NCBI GenBank assembly: GCA_002897115.2
Contig: BCIH01000004.1
Coordinates: 702,684 to 766,683, forward strand
From: Prototheca cutis
Taxonomy: Eukaryota > Chlorophyta > Trebouxiophyceae > Chlorellales > Chlorellaceae
Length of the DNA stretch: 64,000 bases
Direction: 5' to 3'
The translations under genes were made by a program, and so were the position numbers. The notes beneath the pieces were generated by a model that saw nothing but the letters and a program-made list of their open reading frames with translations, was not told the DNA's origin and searched no databases. This document shows, piece after piece, positions 48,825 through 58,836 of this stretch. Numbering within the stretch: position 1 is the first letter of the stretch; every line of letters starts with the position of its first letter.

Positions 48825-50697
48825 TCACGATGGCAGTGGGTCCTCGGGTCCGAGAGACACAAGCTCTCGCAGTGCCACGCCCAGGCGGCCTGCGGCGGCG
48901 CCGATGGTCTCTCGCGGCGCATTTGCAAAGCTGACACGGATGTGGCCCGGGCACCCCGCGCAGGCGCCCGGCACGACGCTGACCCCGTGGCGTGCCACCA
49001 TCCACGCGACGATGTCATCGTCGGGCTCTGGCCGGGCCGGCAGACGTGCCCAGGCGTAGATCGCACCCTCTCCCCACACCGCATCGGCGCCTAGCACGTC
49101 GCGCAGCGTGCGCAGCACGGCCCGCCGGCCCGGAACCAGTCCCGCGACGCGGGCCGCGACCCACGGTTGCCCGGCCTCCGTCAAGGCCGCCAGCGCGGCG
49201 CGCTGGCTGGCCTGCGCCGCGCAGATGGGGCCCGTGTCCTGCGCCCGTAGCAGCGCCTCGGCCAGCGTGGGGTTGACGGCAAACGCCAGGTAGCCCACGC
49301 GCCAACCTGACAGACCATATGATTTGGAGAACGAGTACATGTGCACCACGTGCGGGGCGCTGATGCGAGCTGGGCATGGGGTGGTGCCAACAATGAGTGG
49401 TATTGCTGGCGGTGGTGTGGAAACACCAACCTCCTCCTGGCCCTTTTCGCCATTCTCAGTGGCAGCCACCCTGTGGGTCGCTGCGCTTGATCCCTCGGTT
49501 TGAGCATCCTCGACTCCATCGGCCTCGTGAGCACCGGCGCCGTCCATCACGCTATCAGCATCACCATCGTCCTCCGGACCAAACAGAAAATCTTCGTAAG
49601 TCTCGTCCACTACGAGCCAGGCCCCCACGGCAGCGCAGGCCGCCGCTGCTCGCGCCAGCTCGGTCTCCCCGAGCACTGCTCCCGTCGGGTTGCAGGGCGT
49701 GGTGAGCACGACCATGCGCGGTGGGGCGGGCCCCGCAAGCTCGGATTCCAGCCAGTCGAGGTCGGGGTGGAGAGTGTCTGGGTGGCAAGGACCATACACA
49801 ATACCCTCACTCAGACCCGTCATCTGAGGAATGGTGATGGTGTAAAAGCAGGAGGAGACATGTTGTTTTCTGTGTTAAAATAGCCCGCTGGCATCACTGG
49901 GACACGCTTGACATGAGCAATAAGTCTGCTTGGTCACGGCCCTGTCCCCAACTATCAACCCGACATGCCTGGAGCGCCATGTGGTGGTTGAAATAATAAG
50001 GCTTGAACAGAACCACTCGGTCTGGCGGGTCCAGCGTGGCGATGACCAGATTGAGAAACGCCTGGTTGGCCCCAGGTGTCACGACAACATCATGCTGCAC
50101 ACGGGAGGAGCAATGGGTGTTGGCGTCGTGCCGTTCTGGACCAGCAAAAGGTGGCACATTGCCGTCGCAAGCACCCGCACTATCCCCAACCCTAATGCAG
50201 ACGGCCTACCTCTTCCAGGCCGTTCTGCCGTGCGACCTTGTCCCGTAGCACGGCGCGCAGCTCGGGCATGCCCAGGTCTGGGCCGTACATGGACACGGCA
50301 GGCTCCTGCAGCGTCTTGCTCACCGCTGCCAGGGCACAGGGCGGTGGTGCCCAATGTGTCACGCCTGCGGCAAGGGTTCAGAAGAGACACCCATGGGCAG
50401 AGTAGAATGAGACTGCCTGCTACAAGAACAGATGGAAACACACAGTACAACTGGATCCATCCGTCAGCATTGGCAGCATGTGGTTCCTGAGGTTGCGTCC
50501 GCGGCCAGTCGATCTCACTCCCGGATTCCGATGATCCCAACACCCGGCGACCCACCCTGCGCCAGGGATAGGACATCACGCCCGCTGCGCGCGATGTGAC
50601 CCAGGATCTTGTTGATGGGTGCGTCATCGGTGACCTGGATGCGGCGGGACAGTGCTGGTGCCGTGCCCTGTAGGCCAGCGCAGGGAGGGTGCCGCAT
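48825..50697 (-). CDS. Aromatic aminotransferase, ISS1/VAS1-like (PLP class I)
   Basis: Fold-type I PLP aminotransferase closest in my memory to Arabidopsis ISS1/VAS1, which uses methionine and aromatic substrates and affects auxin and ethylene pools. Exons from 50697: MRHPPCAGLQGTAPALSRRI, then DAPINKILGHIARSGRDVLS and LAQG; VTHWAPPPCALAAVSKTLQE and SMYGPDLGMPELRAVLRDKV (50360-50210); HDVVVTPGANQAFLNLVIAT and VVLFKPYYFNHHMALQA (about 50110-49980); long last exon (about 49820-48825) with LTTPCNPTGAVLGE, LVVDETYEDFLF, the PLP-lysine motif MYSFSKSYGLSGWRVGYLAF, TGPICAAQASQRAALAALTE, GEGAIYAWARLP and GCPGHIRVSFANAP, whose Arg is the substrate carboxylate ligand. An acidic insert of about 70 residues sits between VVDETYEDFLF and the PLP-lysine motif and is not in plant ISS1. 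The start is the first Met of a short leader; ATG at 50745 is an alternative. Confidence 0.85.
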
Positions 50698-50861
50698 GGG
50701 CGGGGACCCGCAGTCGGCAGCGGCCGGGGGTCGTGTTGGTTTCAAAACGCGGCCACGCGTGCAGGACGCCCGCGCATACCTTGGGCATCACTGTGTCGAA
50801 TGGACTTTGAAGCACAAGTGCGCAGCTGCAGTGCGACATTCATTCGACGTTCGTGCGCAGA

Positions 50862-52031
50862 TTTCCTCTCCAGGGCGTCGTTTCCCCTACAATGCAGGGC
50901 AAAAATGATGAAACCTTCTCGGGATTCCTCGACTCCCACCTGCACAGCAGGGGCATGTTTTTCAAACAAGATGCCTGTTGGACCGCATCCCCTCGCCACG
51001 TCGCTCAGAGAATGGGTTGGGTTCCTTCTTGGCAGTAGGACAGGTCTTGCAAGGAGATTTCAGAAGGCCCTGGAGATTGACTCCCTGGCAAGGCCCTGCG
51101 TCTCCCGAGGAGAGTCGGCCAGTGGGAACTCGGTGTAACATAGGGGGGCTCCCCGCTGACCTGCCCATTTCGGGCGCCCATTACAATAACGGGTGCAAAG
51201 CGAATGGCCCGCGACTTTTGGGGTAGTGGGCGGGAGGTGCACCAAAACGCTATGACAACCGTCAAGGCGTCAGTGCGTGCGACCTGGCAGCGCAGGTTCC
51301 ATGATCTCCTGGGCGAATAGGAGAGCCAAGTCGACATCCGCTCGTGAGTTCCCGTTCTGCTTGACGTGCAGGATGCTTCGTACTGGGGGAGGCCCAGTGC
51401 GCGGCGGTGGAGGCCAACGTTCGCAAGCACTTTGGCGAGCACGTGCGGGGCACCATGAACCTGATCCTCAGCGTCAAGGACCGCCGGAAGGAGGTGGATG
51501 CCCGAGCGCGCAGGGAGGGTTGGGATCGCAAGAGGCGCCGCGAGACGCGCGAGTGGGAGGTCAACGGCCCCGCGAGGCGCATCAAGGAGGCGCTCGGGCG
51601 CCTGGAGGCGACCGTGGAGGGAATGGACGTCGCGCAGCGGGCAAAGTACGACCGGCTGCTGCAGCTCTTGCGCAACGCCTATCCCCCGGGGTATCATTTC
51701 AAAGAGGGCACCTTATACTACGACTCCAAGACCAATCTGAGGGGAGCACGTCTGCGCGATGATCGCGATGTCCCGCTTCCGCGTCGAGGAGGGAATGCGC
51801 ACGTTCCGGGCGATCCCCATGCACACTTCGCATGTGCCTGGGGCGGTGCAGATGGACAACTTGATCGTTGCAAAGCAGTTCCTGAAGGACGACAAGCCCG
51901 GCTCGTTCTCGGTCAACTTGGAGGAGATCTGGGGGACACTGCTGATGCCAGATCGCCGCAAGATCAAGAACGTCAGTGGAAACAAGTTCCAGGGAGCCCT
52001 GGCTGTCGCAGCGTCGGACAGAGCTCTCTGA
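50862..52031 (+). pseudogene. Fanzor/TnpB-like element, copy A (truncated)
   Basis: Repeat copy A. From about 50862 to 51355 it is strongly similar (roughly 80-90% by eye) to the reverse complement of 54990-54538; 51361-51495 matches the reverse complement of 53893-53758. Translations: HYNNG-type spacer, RMARDFWGSGREVHQNAMTT, VKASVRATWQRRFHDLL then a stop; next SYWGEAQCAAVEANVRKHFG, EHVRGTMNLILSVKDRRKEV, a basic helix ARREGWDRKRRRETREWEVN, and YPPGYHFKEGTLYYDSKTN. The frame shifts by one at a GGGG run near 51742, then reads RVEEGMRTFRAIPMHTSHVP, GAVQMDNLIVAKQFLKDD and VNLEEIWGTLL up to a stop at 52031. The F-x-x-(I/L)-P-x-(R/H)-T-S-x-(V/I)-P-x-x-(V/I)-x-(L/M)-D block is the one I associate with Fanzor proteins ahead of the RuvC domain. 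No RuvC or zinc ribbon follows, so the copy is truncated. Not expressed as an intact protein unless the frame break is a sequencing error. Confidence 0.55.
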
Positions 52032-52377
52032 CCGGCGGGGCGCAGCTCCGGCCCTCCGCACTGCTGCCATGTGAACATGACCTTGAATGGCTGCACCGGT
52101 GGATGTCCTTGCTTGCGTACGCCTGGGATGCGTTGATGTGATCGAGCATGCGGCGCAGGCGCCCCTTCGCGATGCGGGGCGGGTCGGAGGAGAATACAAC
52201 CAGGTCGCATGCCTCCATCAAGCGCAGCAGGTGCTCCAGACCGGGCCGAGGCCGGTGGACGTGACGCCCCACGGTCGACAGTGGCCCCTCCTGCAGCACG
52301 CTGCCCAGCTCAAAGCACACCGCCGGACGATCGCGCCCGAGCCGGCCGTCGCCGTTCCTCCAAAGGGGCAGGTCCCA
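51973..52377 (-). CDS. Possible fragment of FCP1/NLI-phosphatase-like gene
   Basis: An open minus-strand exon after a CTTGCATCGCAG acceptor, starting at 52377: WDLPLWRNGDGRLGRDRPAV, VCFELGSVLQEGPLSTVGRH, then VHRPRPGLEHLLRLMEACDL and VVFSSDPPRIAKGRLRRML. The RPGLEHLL - DLVVFSS spacing resembles the core of FCP1-like (HAD) phosphatases, but the DxDxT nucleophile motif was not found upstream. It abuts the 3' end of Fanzor-like copy A, so this may be a host gene cut by the element, or chance. Confidence 0.25.
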   Translation of the reverse strand, partial: WDLPLWRNGDGRLGRDRPAVCFELGSVLQEGPLSTVGRHVHRPRPGLEHLLRLMEACDLVVFSSDPPRIAKGRLRRMLDHINASQAYASKDIHRCSHSRSCSHGSSAEGRSCAPPVRELCPTLRQPGLPGTCFH

Positions 52378-53110
52378 CTGCGATGCAAGGCCAGGTGGGA
52401 GGCATCAGCAAGCAGGGACATGGCACAACCGGAACGAACGCATGGAAACGTATGCGGCAGGACGGATTTCCAATGTTCCACATGCGTGGACGATTACCGT
52501 AGCCAGCCATGATGCCAGGCTGCTCAAGAAGAGATCGATCACCCGAATGTCCCCACGCCTCTATCTCTCCAACAACACACCCACACCTTGGGGCGAGATC
52601 TGGTGGTGGTGGGCAGAGTCACCTGCGGTGACGGGACCATGTCGACGGGCTCCAGGCTCGTATCCCTGACATTTTCTGAACCATTGTCGGCAGTGTTCTC
52701 TTCGTGATGGTTTCCGGCGTTCCCTAGATCGACGCTCCCTAGACCGGTATCCATGGCTCCGGAGGTCCCAGTCATCGCGGACAGGACCGGTCGACACAAA
52801 GCCCTAGGCCGTCAGTCACCACAGCCAGATGCGGCAGCGCTCCAACACCCCGCAGACTTTGTGGGCCCACTGGACCTCAATATAATGGGTGCGGGAATTG
52901 AATTTGCATGTCATGAGAAGACTCTGGCAGCGAAAATGGCACGGCGAAGGGGTTCATGGGCCCTTGTCGCTCGCGCCGCGTGCTCCGCCTACCATGCAGG
53001 GCAAAAATAATGCAACCAGCTCAGCCAGCAACAGCGTCACATCACCCCGGGGGTTGCTGGGCATCACTGATGAAAATTTTCACTCTGCAGGGCAATAGGA
53101 AGGTGGACCA

Positions 53111-53757
53111 NNNNNNNNNNNNNNNNNNNNNNNNNNNNNNNNNNNNNNNNNNNNNNNNNNNNNNNNNNNNNNNNNNNNNNNNNNNNNNNNNNNNNNNNNN
53201 NNNNNNNNNNNNNNNNNNNNNNNNNNNNNNNNNNNNNNNNNNNNNNNNNNNNNNNNNNNNNNNNNNNNNNNNNNNNNNNNNNNNNNNNNNNNNNNNNNNN
53301 NNNNNNNNNNNNNNNNNNNNNNNNNNNNNNNNNNNNNNNNNNNNNNNNNNNNNNNNNNNNNNNNNNNNNNNNNNNNNNNNNNNNNNNNNNNNNNNNNNNN
53401 NNNNNNNNNNNNNNNNNNNNNNNNNNNNNNNNNNNNNNNNNNNNNNNNNNNNNNNNNNNNNNNNNNNNNNNNNNNNNNNNNNNNNNNNNNNNNNNNNNNN
53501 NNNNNNNNNNNNNNNNNNNNNNNNNNNNNNNNNNNNNNNNNNNNNNNNNNNNNNNNNNNNNNNNNNNNNNNNNNNNNNNNNNNNNNNNNNNNNNNNNNNN
53601 NNNNNNNNNNNNNNNNNNNNNNNNNNNNNNNNNNNNNNNNNNNNNNNNNNNNNNNNNNNNNNNNNNNNNNNNNNNNNNNNNNNNNNNNNNNNNNNNNNNN
53701 NNNNNNNNNNNNNNNNNNNNNNNNNNNNNNNNNNNNNNNNNNNNNNNNNNNNNNNNN
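53111..53757. other. Assembly gap (647 N)
   Basis: A sized gap between inverted copies A and B of the Fanzor-like element. Such placement is expected where near-identical inverted copies defeat assembly. Reading frames written across it are meaningless. Confidence 0.99.
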
Positions 53758-54990
53758 CTCCTTCCGGCGGTCCTTGACGTTGAGGATCAGGTTCATGGTG
53801 CCCCGCACGTGCTCGCCAAAGTGCTTGCGAACGTTGGCCTCCACCGCCGCGCACTGGGCTTCTCCCCAGTACTTGGCATCCTGCACGTCAAGGAGCACCC
53901 AGCTTGTCTACCACGTGGTCTGGGCCATTATGTGCCAATCCATCACAGACACTAGGCGATCCTGCATTCAGCCCGCGATGCCAGCAACACATGCAACCAC
54001 AACTCAATCAGTCACCTGGTTCGGTGCGTGGTAGAACTGCCGCCGCTCGTACGCAGTCGCCTGCTGGAACATGGGCCAGGACCTCTGGAAACGGGCACGG
54101 AAGTACGTCGTTTCGTCGTTGCGTGTTTTCCTCCTAGGGTAGCTGACCATGTAAAGGAAGGCCTCGGCAAAGAACCTGGGACAGACGAACCGCGTTGCAA
54201 AGTCCGCACTGCCCGCCTCGTCCTCCTCCAGCAACACGAGCGCGGCAAAGTGCGAGGCATGCTGCTTCACGGGATGCATCTTTTGGACATACTGCTCCTG
54301 AGGACCATGGAACATGCGCTTCCAGGTCGCCAGCACCTACACCTTGGCGGCCGTAAAGACGCCCTTGAGCACCTCCCGCCCGCGGCCCCAAAAGTCGCGG
54401 TCCATCGACCTCGCAATCCTGCCTGTTGTAACAAATGGGCGGACGGATTGGGCAGGGCGGCGTGAAGTCTCCCACCTTCGGCACCTTCGGTTGGGGGGCC
54501 GTTAGAATGCCAATGCGCACGGGACAGCACCGCCTTCCAGAACGGGAACTCACGAGCTGATGTCGACTTGGCTCTCCTAGTCGTCCAGAAGACCGTGGAA
54601 CCTGCGCTGCCAGGTCGCACGCACTGACGCCTTGACGGTCGTCGTGGCGTTTTGGTGCACCTCCCGCCCGCTACCCCAAAAGTTGCGGGCCATTCGCTTT
54701 GCACCCGTCATTGTAATGGGTGCATGAAATAGATAGGTCAGCGGGGAGTCCCCGTGTGTTGTACCGACTTCCCACTGGCCGACCCGCCTCGGGAAACCTG
54801 GTGTCGTGCCAGGGGGTCAATTCCCGGGACCTTTCTCCTTGCACGACCTGTCCTGCCAAGAAGGAACGAAACCCATTTTCTGAGCGACGCGGCCAGGGAA
54901 TGCGGTCCAACAGGCATTTCGAGAGACATGCCCTTGCTGTGCAGGTGGGAGTCGATGAATCTCGACAAGGTTTCATCATTTTCTGCCGTC
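53758..54990 (-). pseudogene. Fanzor/TnpB-like element, copy B (cut by gap)
   Basis: Inverted relative to copy A. In reading order: ENDETLSRFIDSHLHSKG and MPVGPHSLAASLRKWVSFLL (about 54985-54850); RMARNFWGSGREVHQNATTT and VKASVRATWQRRFHGLLDD then a stop (54700-54580); a second, diverged version of the same block, RDFWGRGREVLKGVFTAAKV, one stop, VLATWKRMFHGPQEQYVQKM (54400-54280); then a long conserved-looking exon HPVKQHASHFAALVLLEEDE, FVCPRFFAEAFLYMVSYPRR and FQQATAYERRQFYHAPNQVT (54270-54010). After an intron ending CTTGACGTGCAG it continues AKYWGEAQCAAVEANVRKHF and GEHVRGTMNLILNVKDRRKE into the gap. The material absent from copy A (about 54537-53894) is therefore present here. At least two in-frame stops suggest decay, or one of the two blocks is an unused duplicate. 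Function would be as for copy A. Confidence 0.5.
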
Positions 54991-55078
54991 ACTGTATGTT
55001 CCGGACGATCCGGGACAATGTCCAGATAAAGGGCGTCGTCGCGCCAGACAAATGCCAGAATCGTTTTCAGTGCACATC

Positions 55079-57140
55079 ATGACGAAGCCTAAGAAACAGG
55101 CCAAGAAAAAGGGAGACAGAAGGGTGCGAAGGAAAAGTGCCGATGCGGGATGTGGGCAAGGCCGCGAGGGGCCGATGCCCGGCCAAATGACATCATCATT
55201 TACTGCAGAAATGTTAAAATGGCGTTCTGTTCTGAAACACCGCAGGCTCAGGCGTGGCTAAACCCGCCGCTGGACAAGGTGGCGGCGGTGAAGGCAGCGG
55301 TCCAGGCCCGGGCGGCGGCGGTCCAGACCCTGGAGGCGGCGATCCAGACCCAGGCCCAGGCCCTGGGCGCCGTGGTCCAGGCGGAGGCCATGGCGCAGGC
55401 CGACGTGGCAGCCAACCCGGGGGTTCAGCCGCCCCCGAGGGAGGCGGCGGCGCCAGCGAGGCGGTCCCGCACGGAAACGAGGCCCTCACCTTGTTGACCA
55501 AGGAGTGCGGGCTGCGGTCCCAGGTGGAAGACAGGTATTACCCGCCGCTGAGTGGTGCCGTCGACGAGCACGTGGAAGAATGCACAGGTCTCATGTTCGT
55601 GCTGTCCGTCGTCATCATCATGTTCGTGCTGGGCAGCTGCAACCGGGCTGATTTCGTGCGGCTGGACATCAAGGGGTCCAGCACGCGCTGATGTACTGCT
55701 TCGGATGCAACGCGAGCCGCGCAGCAGGCAACTTGGCCGACTTCATCGCACGGGAGCTTCCATGGATGAAGGGCCAGACCATATTGGCTGACAACAGCCA
55801 GCAGAGCCGGTACATGGCGACCGAGTACATCACGACGGTCGTAAAGCACCTCAGGGACCACAAGCGGATGGCCGCAAAGTCGGTCCTGGCTGCAGGCATG
55901 GAGGGGCTCGGCATGCCCAAAGCCACGCTGAGCAGCTCGCCGGCAAGGTATGGAGCACCCTCGCCAAAGCTGTCGGCAGGCGGCTCCGCGAGGCGCCGAG
56001 GGCCCAGATGCCTGAGATCGGCTTGTACGACCGTGAAGCACTGGCGAGAATGATTGGCCAGATTGCCTTGGGCCTCGGCGACAACTGGTCCGAGGAGAAA
56101 TCTGCCCTGGCCGCTGCCATCCGCAGCACTGGCCTGGACGTGCCGTCGTCTGACATGGGTCCTGCCCAGGTGCATGTGCCCCGAGCGGCGGTCTGGGTTT
56201 TTCTCGGTTTTGGGGTTGTGACCGGCACCTTGGGAAGGGTGTGATCGACGAGGGCCCAGGGCGTCGCCGATAGGGGAAGGATGCCAAAGCCCTCGGCAGG
56301 CCCAGCACACGGCGACCGTGCTGCTGACGCCGTCCTACGATCGCCGTCTTATGACCGCCGTTTGACACCCGTGCGATCAATCCCCCCCCCCCCTCTCTTC
56401 CGCGCAGGCCAGCCCAAATCGCGGCGCGGGAAAAGGACAAGCTGCCCAGGGTGCCGCGCCGGCGCAGTCCGCCCGGCGCAAGCGGGCGGCCGAGCGGCGC
56501 CGCGACTGGGAGCGCATGGAATCAGGCGCGCCCCCGCCAGAGGGCCCGGTGATCCGGTCCATGCCTCCTCGGCTCGACGTGCTGCTGGACCGCGATTCCA
56601 ACGGCATGGTGCACCTCGCATACGAGCTGCAGGCGGCCTTTGAGAAGTGCAAGGCAAAAGGCAAGCCCATGCAGCTGTCGGAGGCCGACTGGTGCGAGTT
56701 CAACCGCCCACTGTGCGACGCGATGGGGGCGTGCGTGTGTGGGGGTGTCTTGGGATTGAGGGTTGGGTCGCGAGTGCGGGCTGCATGGAGGCGGGTGGGA
56801 CGCGAGCTTGGGTCGGTGGTGCTTGCGCGGGTGCGGGGCGAGTGCACATGCGTGCGCAGCCATGCACGGCCGGTTTCCACGGGCTGTGGGTCATGCCTAC
56901 GCCAAGTGCGCCACACCGCAGGTTTGCTCGGCGTGCAATAAGCCCTTGCGCCTGGGCGACTGCCCCACCGCCGCACAGAAGCACTTTGTCCGGCAGTGTC
57001 AGAACGAGGGCTGCGGCGTCGTGCACAACCGCGACAAGAACACGGCGCGAAACATGTGCTGTGTGGCACTGGGCCTGATCCTCAACGACGTCCGGCCAGA
57101 GGCTTTTGACAAGCAGCTCCCCCCCCTGGCGCATGCCTGA
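55079..57140 (+). CDS. Fanzor/TnpB-family nuclease-like gene, copy C
   Basis: Candidate eukaryotic TnpB relative (Fanzor, OMEGA system), transposon-linked RNA-guided DNA nuclease. Multi-exon; borders mostly unresolved. Start ATG 55079: MTKPKKQAKKKGDRRVRRKS, a strong nuclear-localisation-like basic patch. Then a Gly/Pro-rich linker, ALTLLTKECGLRSQVEDRYY, LSGAVDEHVEECTGLMFVLS and VVIIMFVLG (55490-55640); GNLADFIARELPWMKGQTIL and YITTVVKHLRDHKRMAAKSV (55730-55890); MPEIGLYDREALARMIGQIA (56010-56070); MPPRLDVLLDRDSNGMVHLA and MQLSEADWCEFNRPLCDAMG (56560-56730). The last exon, 56922-57140, reads CSACNKPL, then CQNEGCGVVHNRDKNTARNM: a Cys4 zinc ribbon followed by the RD-x-N-x-A-x-N signature that holds the last RuvC aspartate in TnpB/Fanzor proteins. 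The DPG-type RuvC-I and DE(Y/F)xTS motifs were not seen, so it may be degenerate or exons were missed. It lies head-to-head with copy B, about 90 bases apart. Confidence 0.5.
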
Positions 57141-57688
57141 GTTCTGCCTGGACCCCCCCCCCAACGTGTCCAGCTACTTATTTCTGCTGGTTCTAAAGGA
57201 AGCTTTCCCTCTCTCTTGATGCTTGGACAGGCATCAATAACCCCCACCCTGCACGCACATTCGTTGCCGGGATGGGGTTGCTCCAGGGCACCGTCAATGT
57301 GTTCATTGCTTGCATGTTGTCTTGGGTTTGGCCTGCATGACGAATGGTCAAAAAAATTGGCGGCCCCGAATTTCCCGCCAACCAACCCCCCAGCAGTCAC
57401 TCGGCATTCGAGTAGCGCGCACCAGCAGAGGTCATAGTTGCCGACGCTCTCGTAACTCGATCTTTGCACACTGTAGGCTGCTAAGCGGCTTACTTCACTC
57501 GACATCAACCCCGTGGCCCTTACCGTGAGCAGGGGGAGAATGCACTGCACGTGACGCCGATGATGCTGCGTGAGGACGCGCAGGGCTGCCCAGGTGATGG
57601 ATTCTAGGTCCCATAGTCGCAATGATCTGATCCTTCTAAACCAGAGTCCTTCCCTTTCCCGTCCGTGGCAGGCCGGGATCCTTTCACG
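57141..57688. other. Intergenic region
   Basis: About 550 bases between Fanzor-like copy C and the cold-shock gene. I looked for a guide-RNA-like or element-end sequence after the Fanzor stop but cannot define one; GC content falls near 57190-57370. Confidence 0.4.
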
Positions 57689-58836
57689 ATGGCCGCGGCC
57701 ACCAAGTCATCCGGGACCGTCAAGTGGTGCGTGGTGGTTCTGTTGCATGCGCATTCTTGATGATCGCGGTCTTGATTATAAGATGATGTGCTTGCTTGAG
57801 CCGTCGAGCACAGCACTGGGCCCAGATCGCCGCGCGGGGGTTGGCATGCTGGGAAGCTGGGATTGTGATGTTGCATACCACCCTTGCTGGACTTGCTGGG
57901 TGCCTGCAAGCCCTAAGGAACAGTGTGATCGCCTCTTCCGACTCGCAGGTTCAACGTGACCAAGGGCTACGGCTTCATCACCCCCGATCAAGGTAGGCAC
58001 CGGTGCTGGGCCAGGTGTTGTCGTGCATTGCTGCTGTGTGGATTGTGACGGGCGCCTGCTGATCTGCCGCACCACTTCTGGGCGCCAAACCCTGTCGTGC
58101 TCACCGTGTCAGCACCCCCCTTTGAACCTGCAGGTGGCGATGACCTGTTTGTCCACCAGACTGCCATCATCAGCGACGGCTTCCGCTCCCTGCGGGAGGG
58201 CGAGCCCGTCGAGTTCTTCGTGGAGAGCTCCGAGGACGGCCGGTCTAAGGCCGTCCAGGTGACGGGCCCTAACGGTGCCCCGCCAGAGGTGAGAGTGGAT
58301 ATGGGCTGGTGCTGCGTGCATGGGGATTGTTGGAATGGTGTTCTGAGTGTTCGGATCAAATTGCTCCGGGGTCCAATCGCCGCAAGCACCGTCGGGTTGC
58401 TGGACCCAAGGGCGCCGAGGGGCTTGTCTGGTGTGCCCTTCCGGCCGGGAGCAGTCGATGCCAGGGCACTCGTGGTCGAAACGGGGCTGCTTACACCCTC
58501 CACCCCCTTTCCCCCACACAGGGTGCCCCGCGCCGTGAGTTCCAGGGCGGCAACGGCGGTGGCCGCGGCTTTGGTGGCAGTGGCTTCGGCGGCCAGGGAG
58601 GCTACGGTGGCGGCGGCTACGGTGGCGGTTACGGTGGCGGCTACGGCGGCGGCCAGGGCGGCGGCTACGGTGGCCGTGGTGGCTACAACCGTGGCCCCAG
58701 CAACTACGGCGAGCAGGGCGGCTACCAGCAGGGCGGCTTCCAACAGGGAGGTTTCCAGCAGGGTGGCGGTTACGGCGGTGACCAGGGCTACGGCGGCAAC
58801 CCCGCCGGCGGCTATGGTGCCCAGGGCGGCTACTGA
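57689..58836 (+). CDS. Cold-shock domain, glycine-rich RNA-binding protein
   Basis: Nucleic-acid chaperone of the plant CSP/GRP2 type; algal relatives (for example NAB1) act as translational regulators. Four exons: 57689-57726, 57949-57992, 58134-58288 and 58522-58836; TG|G gives Trp and G|GT gives Gly at the first two junctions. The cold-shock domain is split across three exons: [20 protein letters not shown] (RNP1), [20 protein letters not shown] (RNP2), [20 protein letters not shown] and [11 protein letters not shown]. The last exon is almost only Gly, Tyr and Gln ([35 protein letters not shown]), prone to phase separation. No CCHC zinc knuckles are present, unlike Arabidopsis CSP1-4. Confidence 0.95.

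Noticed and set aside
52956..53898. Open frames of 270 or so residues spanning 53111-53757
   Set aside because: They consist almost wholly of gap N.
55540..56440. 300-residue minus-strand frame opposite Fanzor-like copy C
   Set aside because: Arg/Pro/Ser-rich antisense frame without domain similarity; the plus-strand translation has structured segments and leads to the zinc ribbon.
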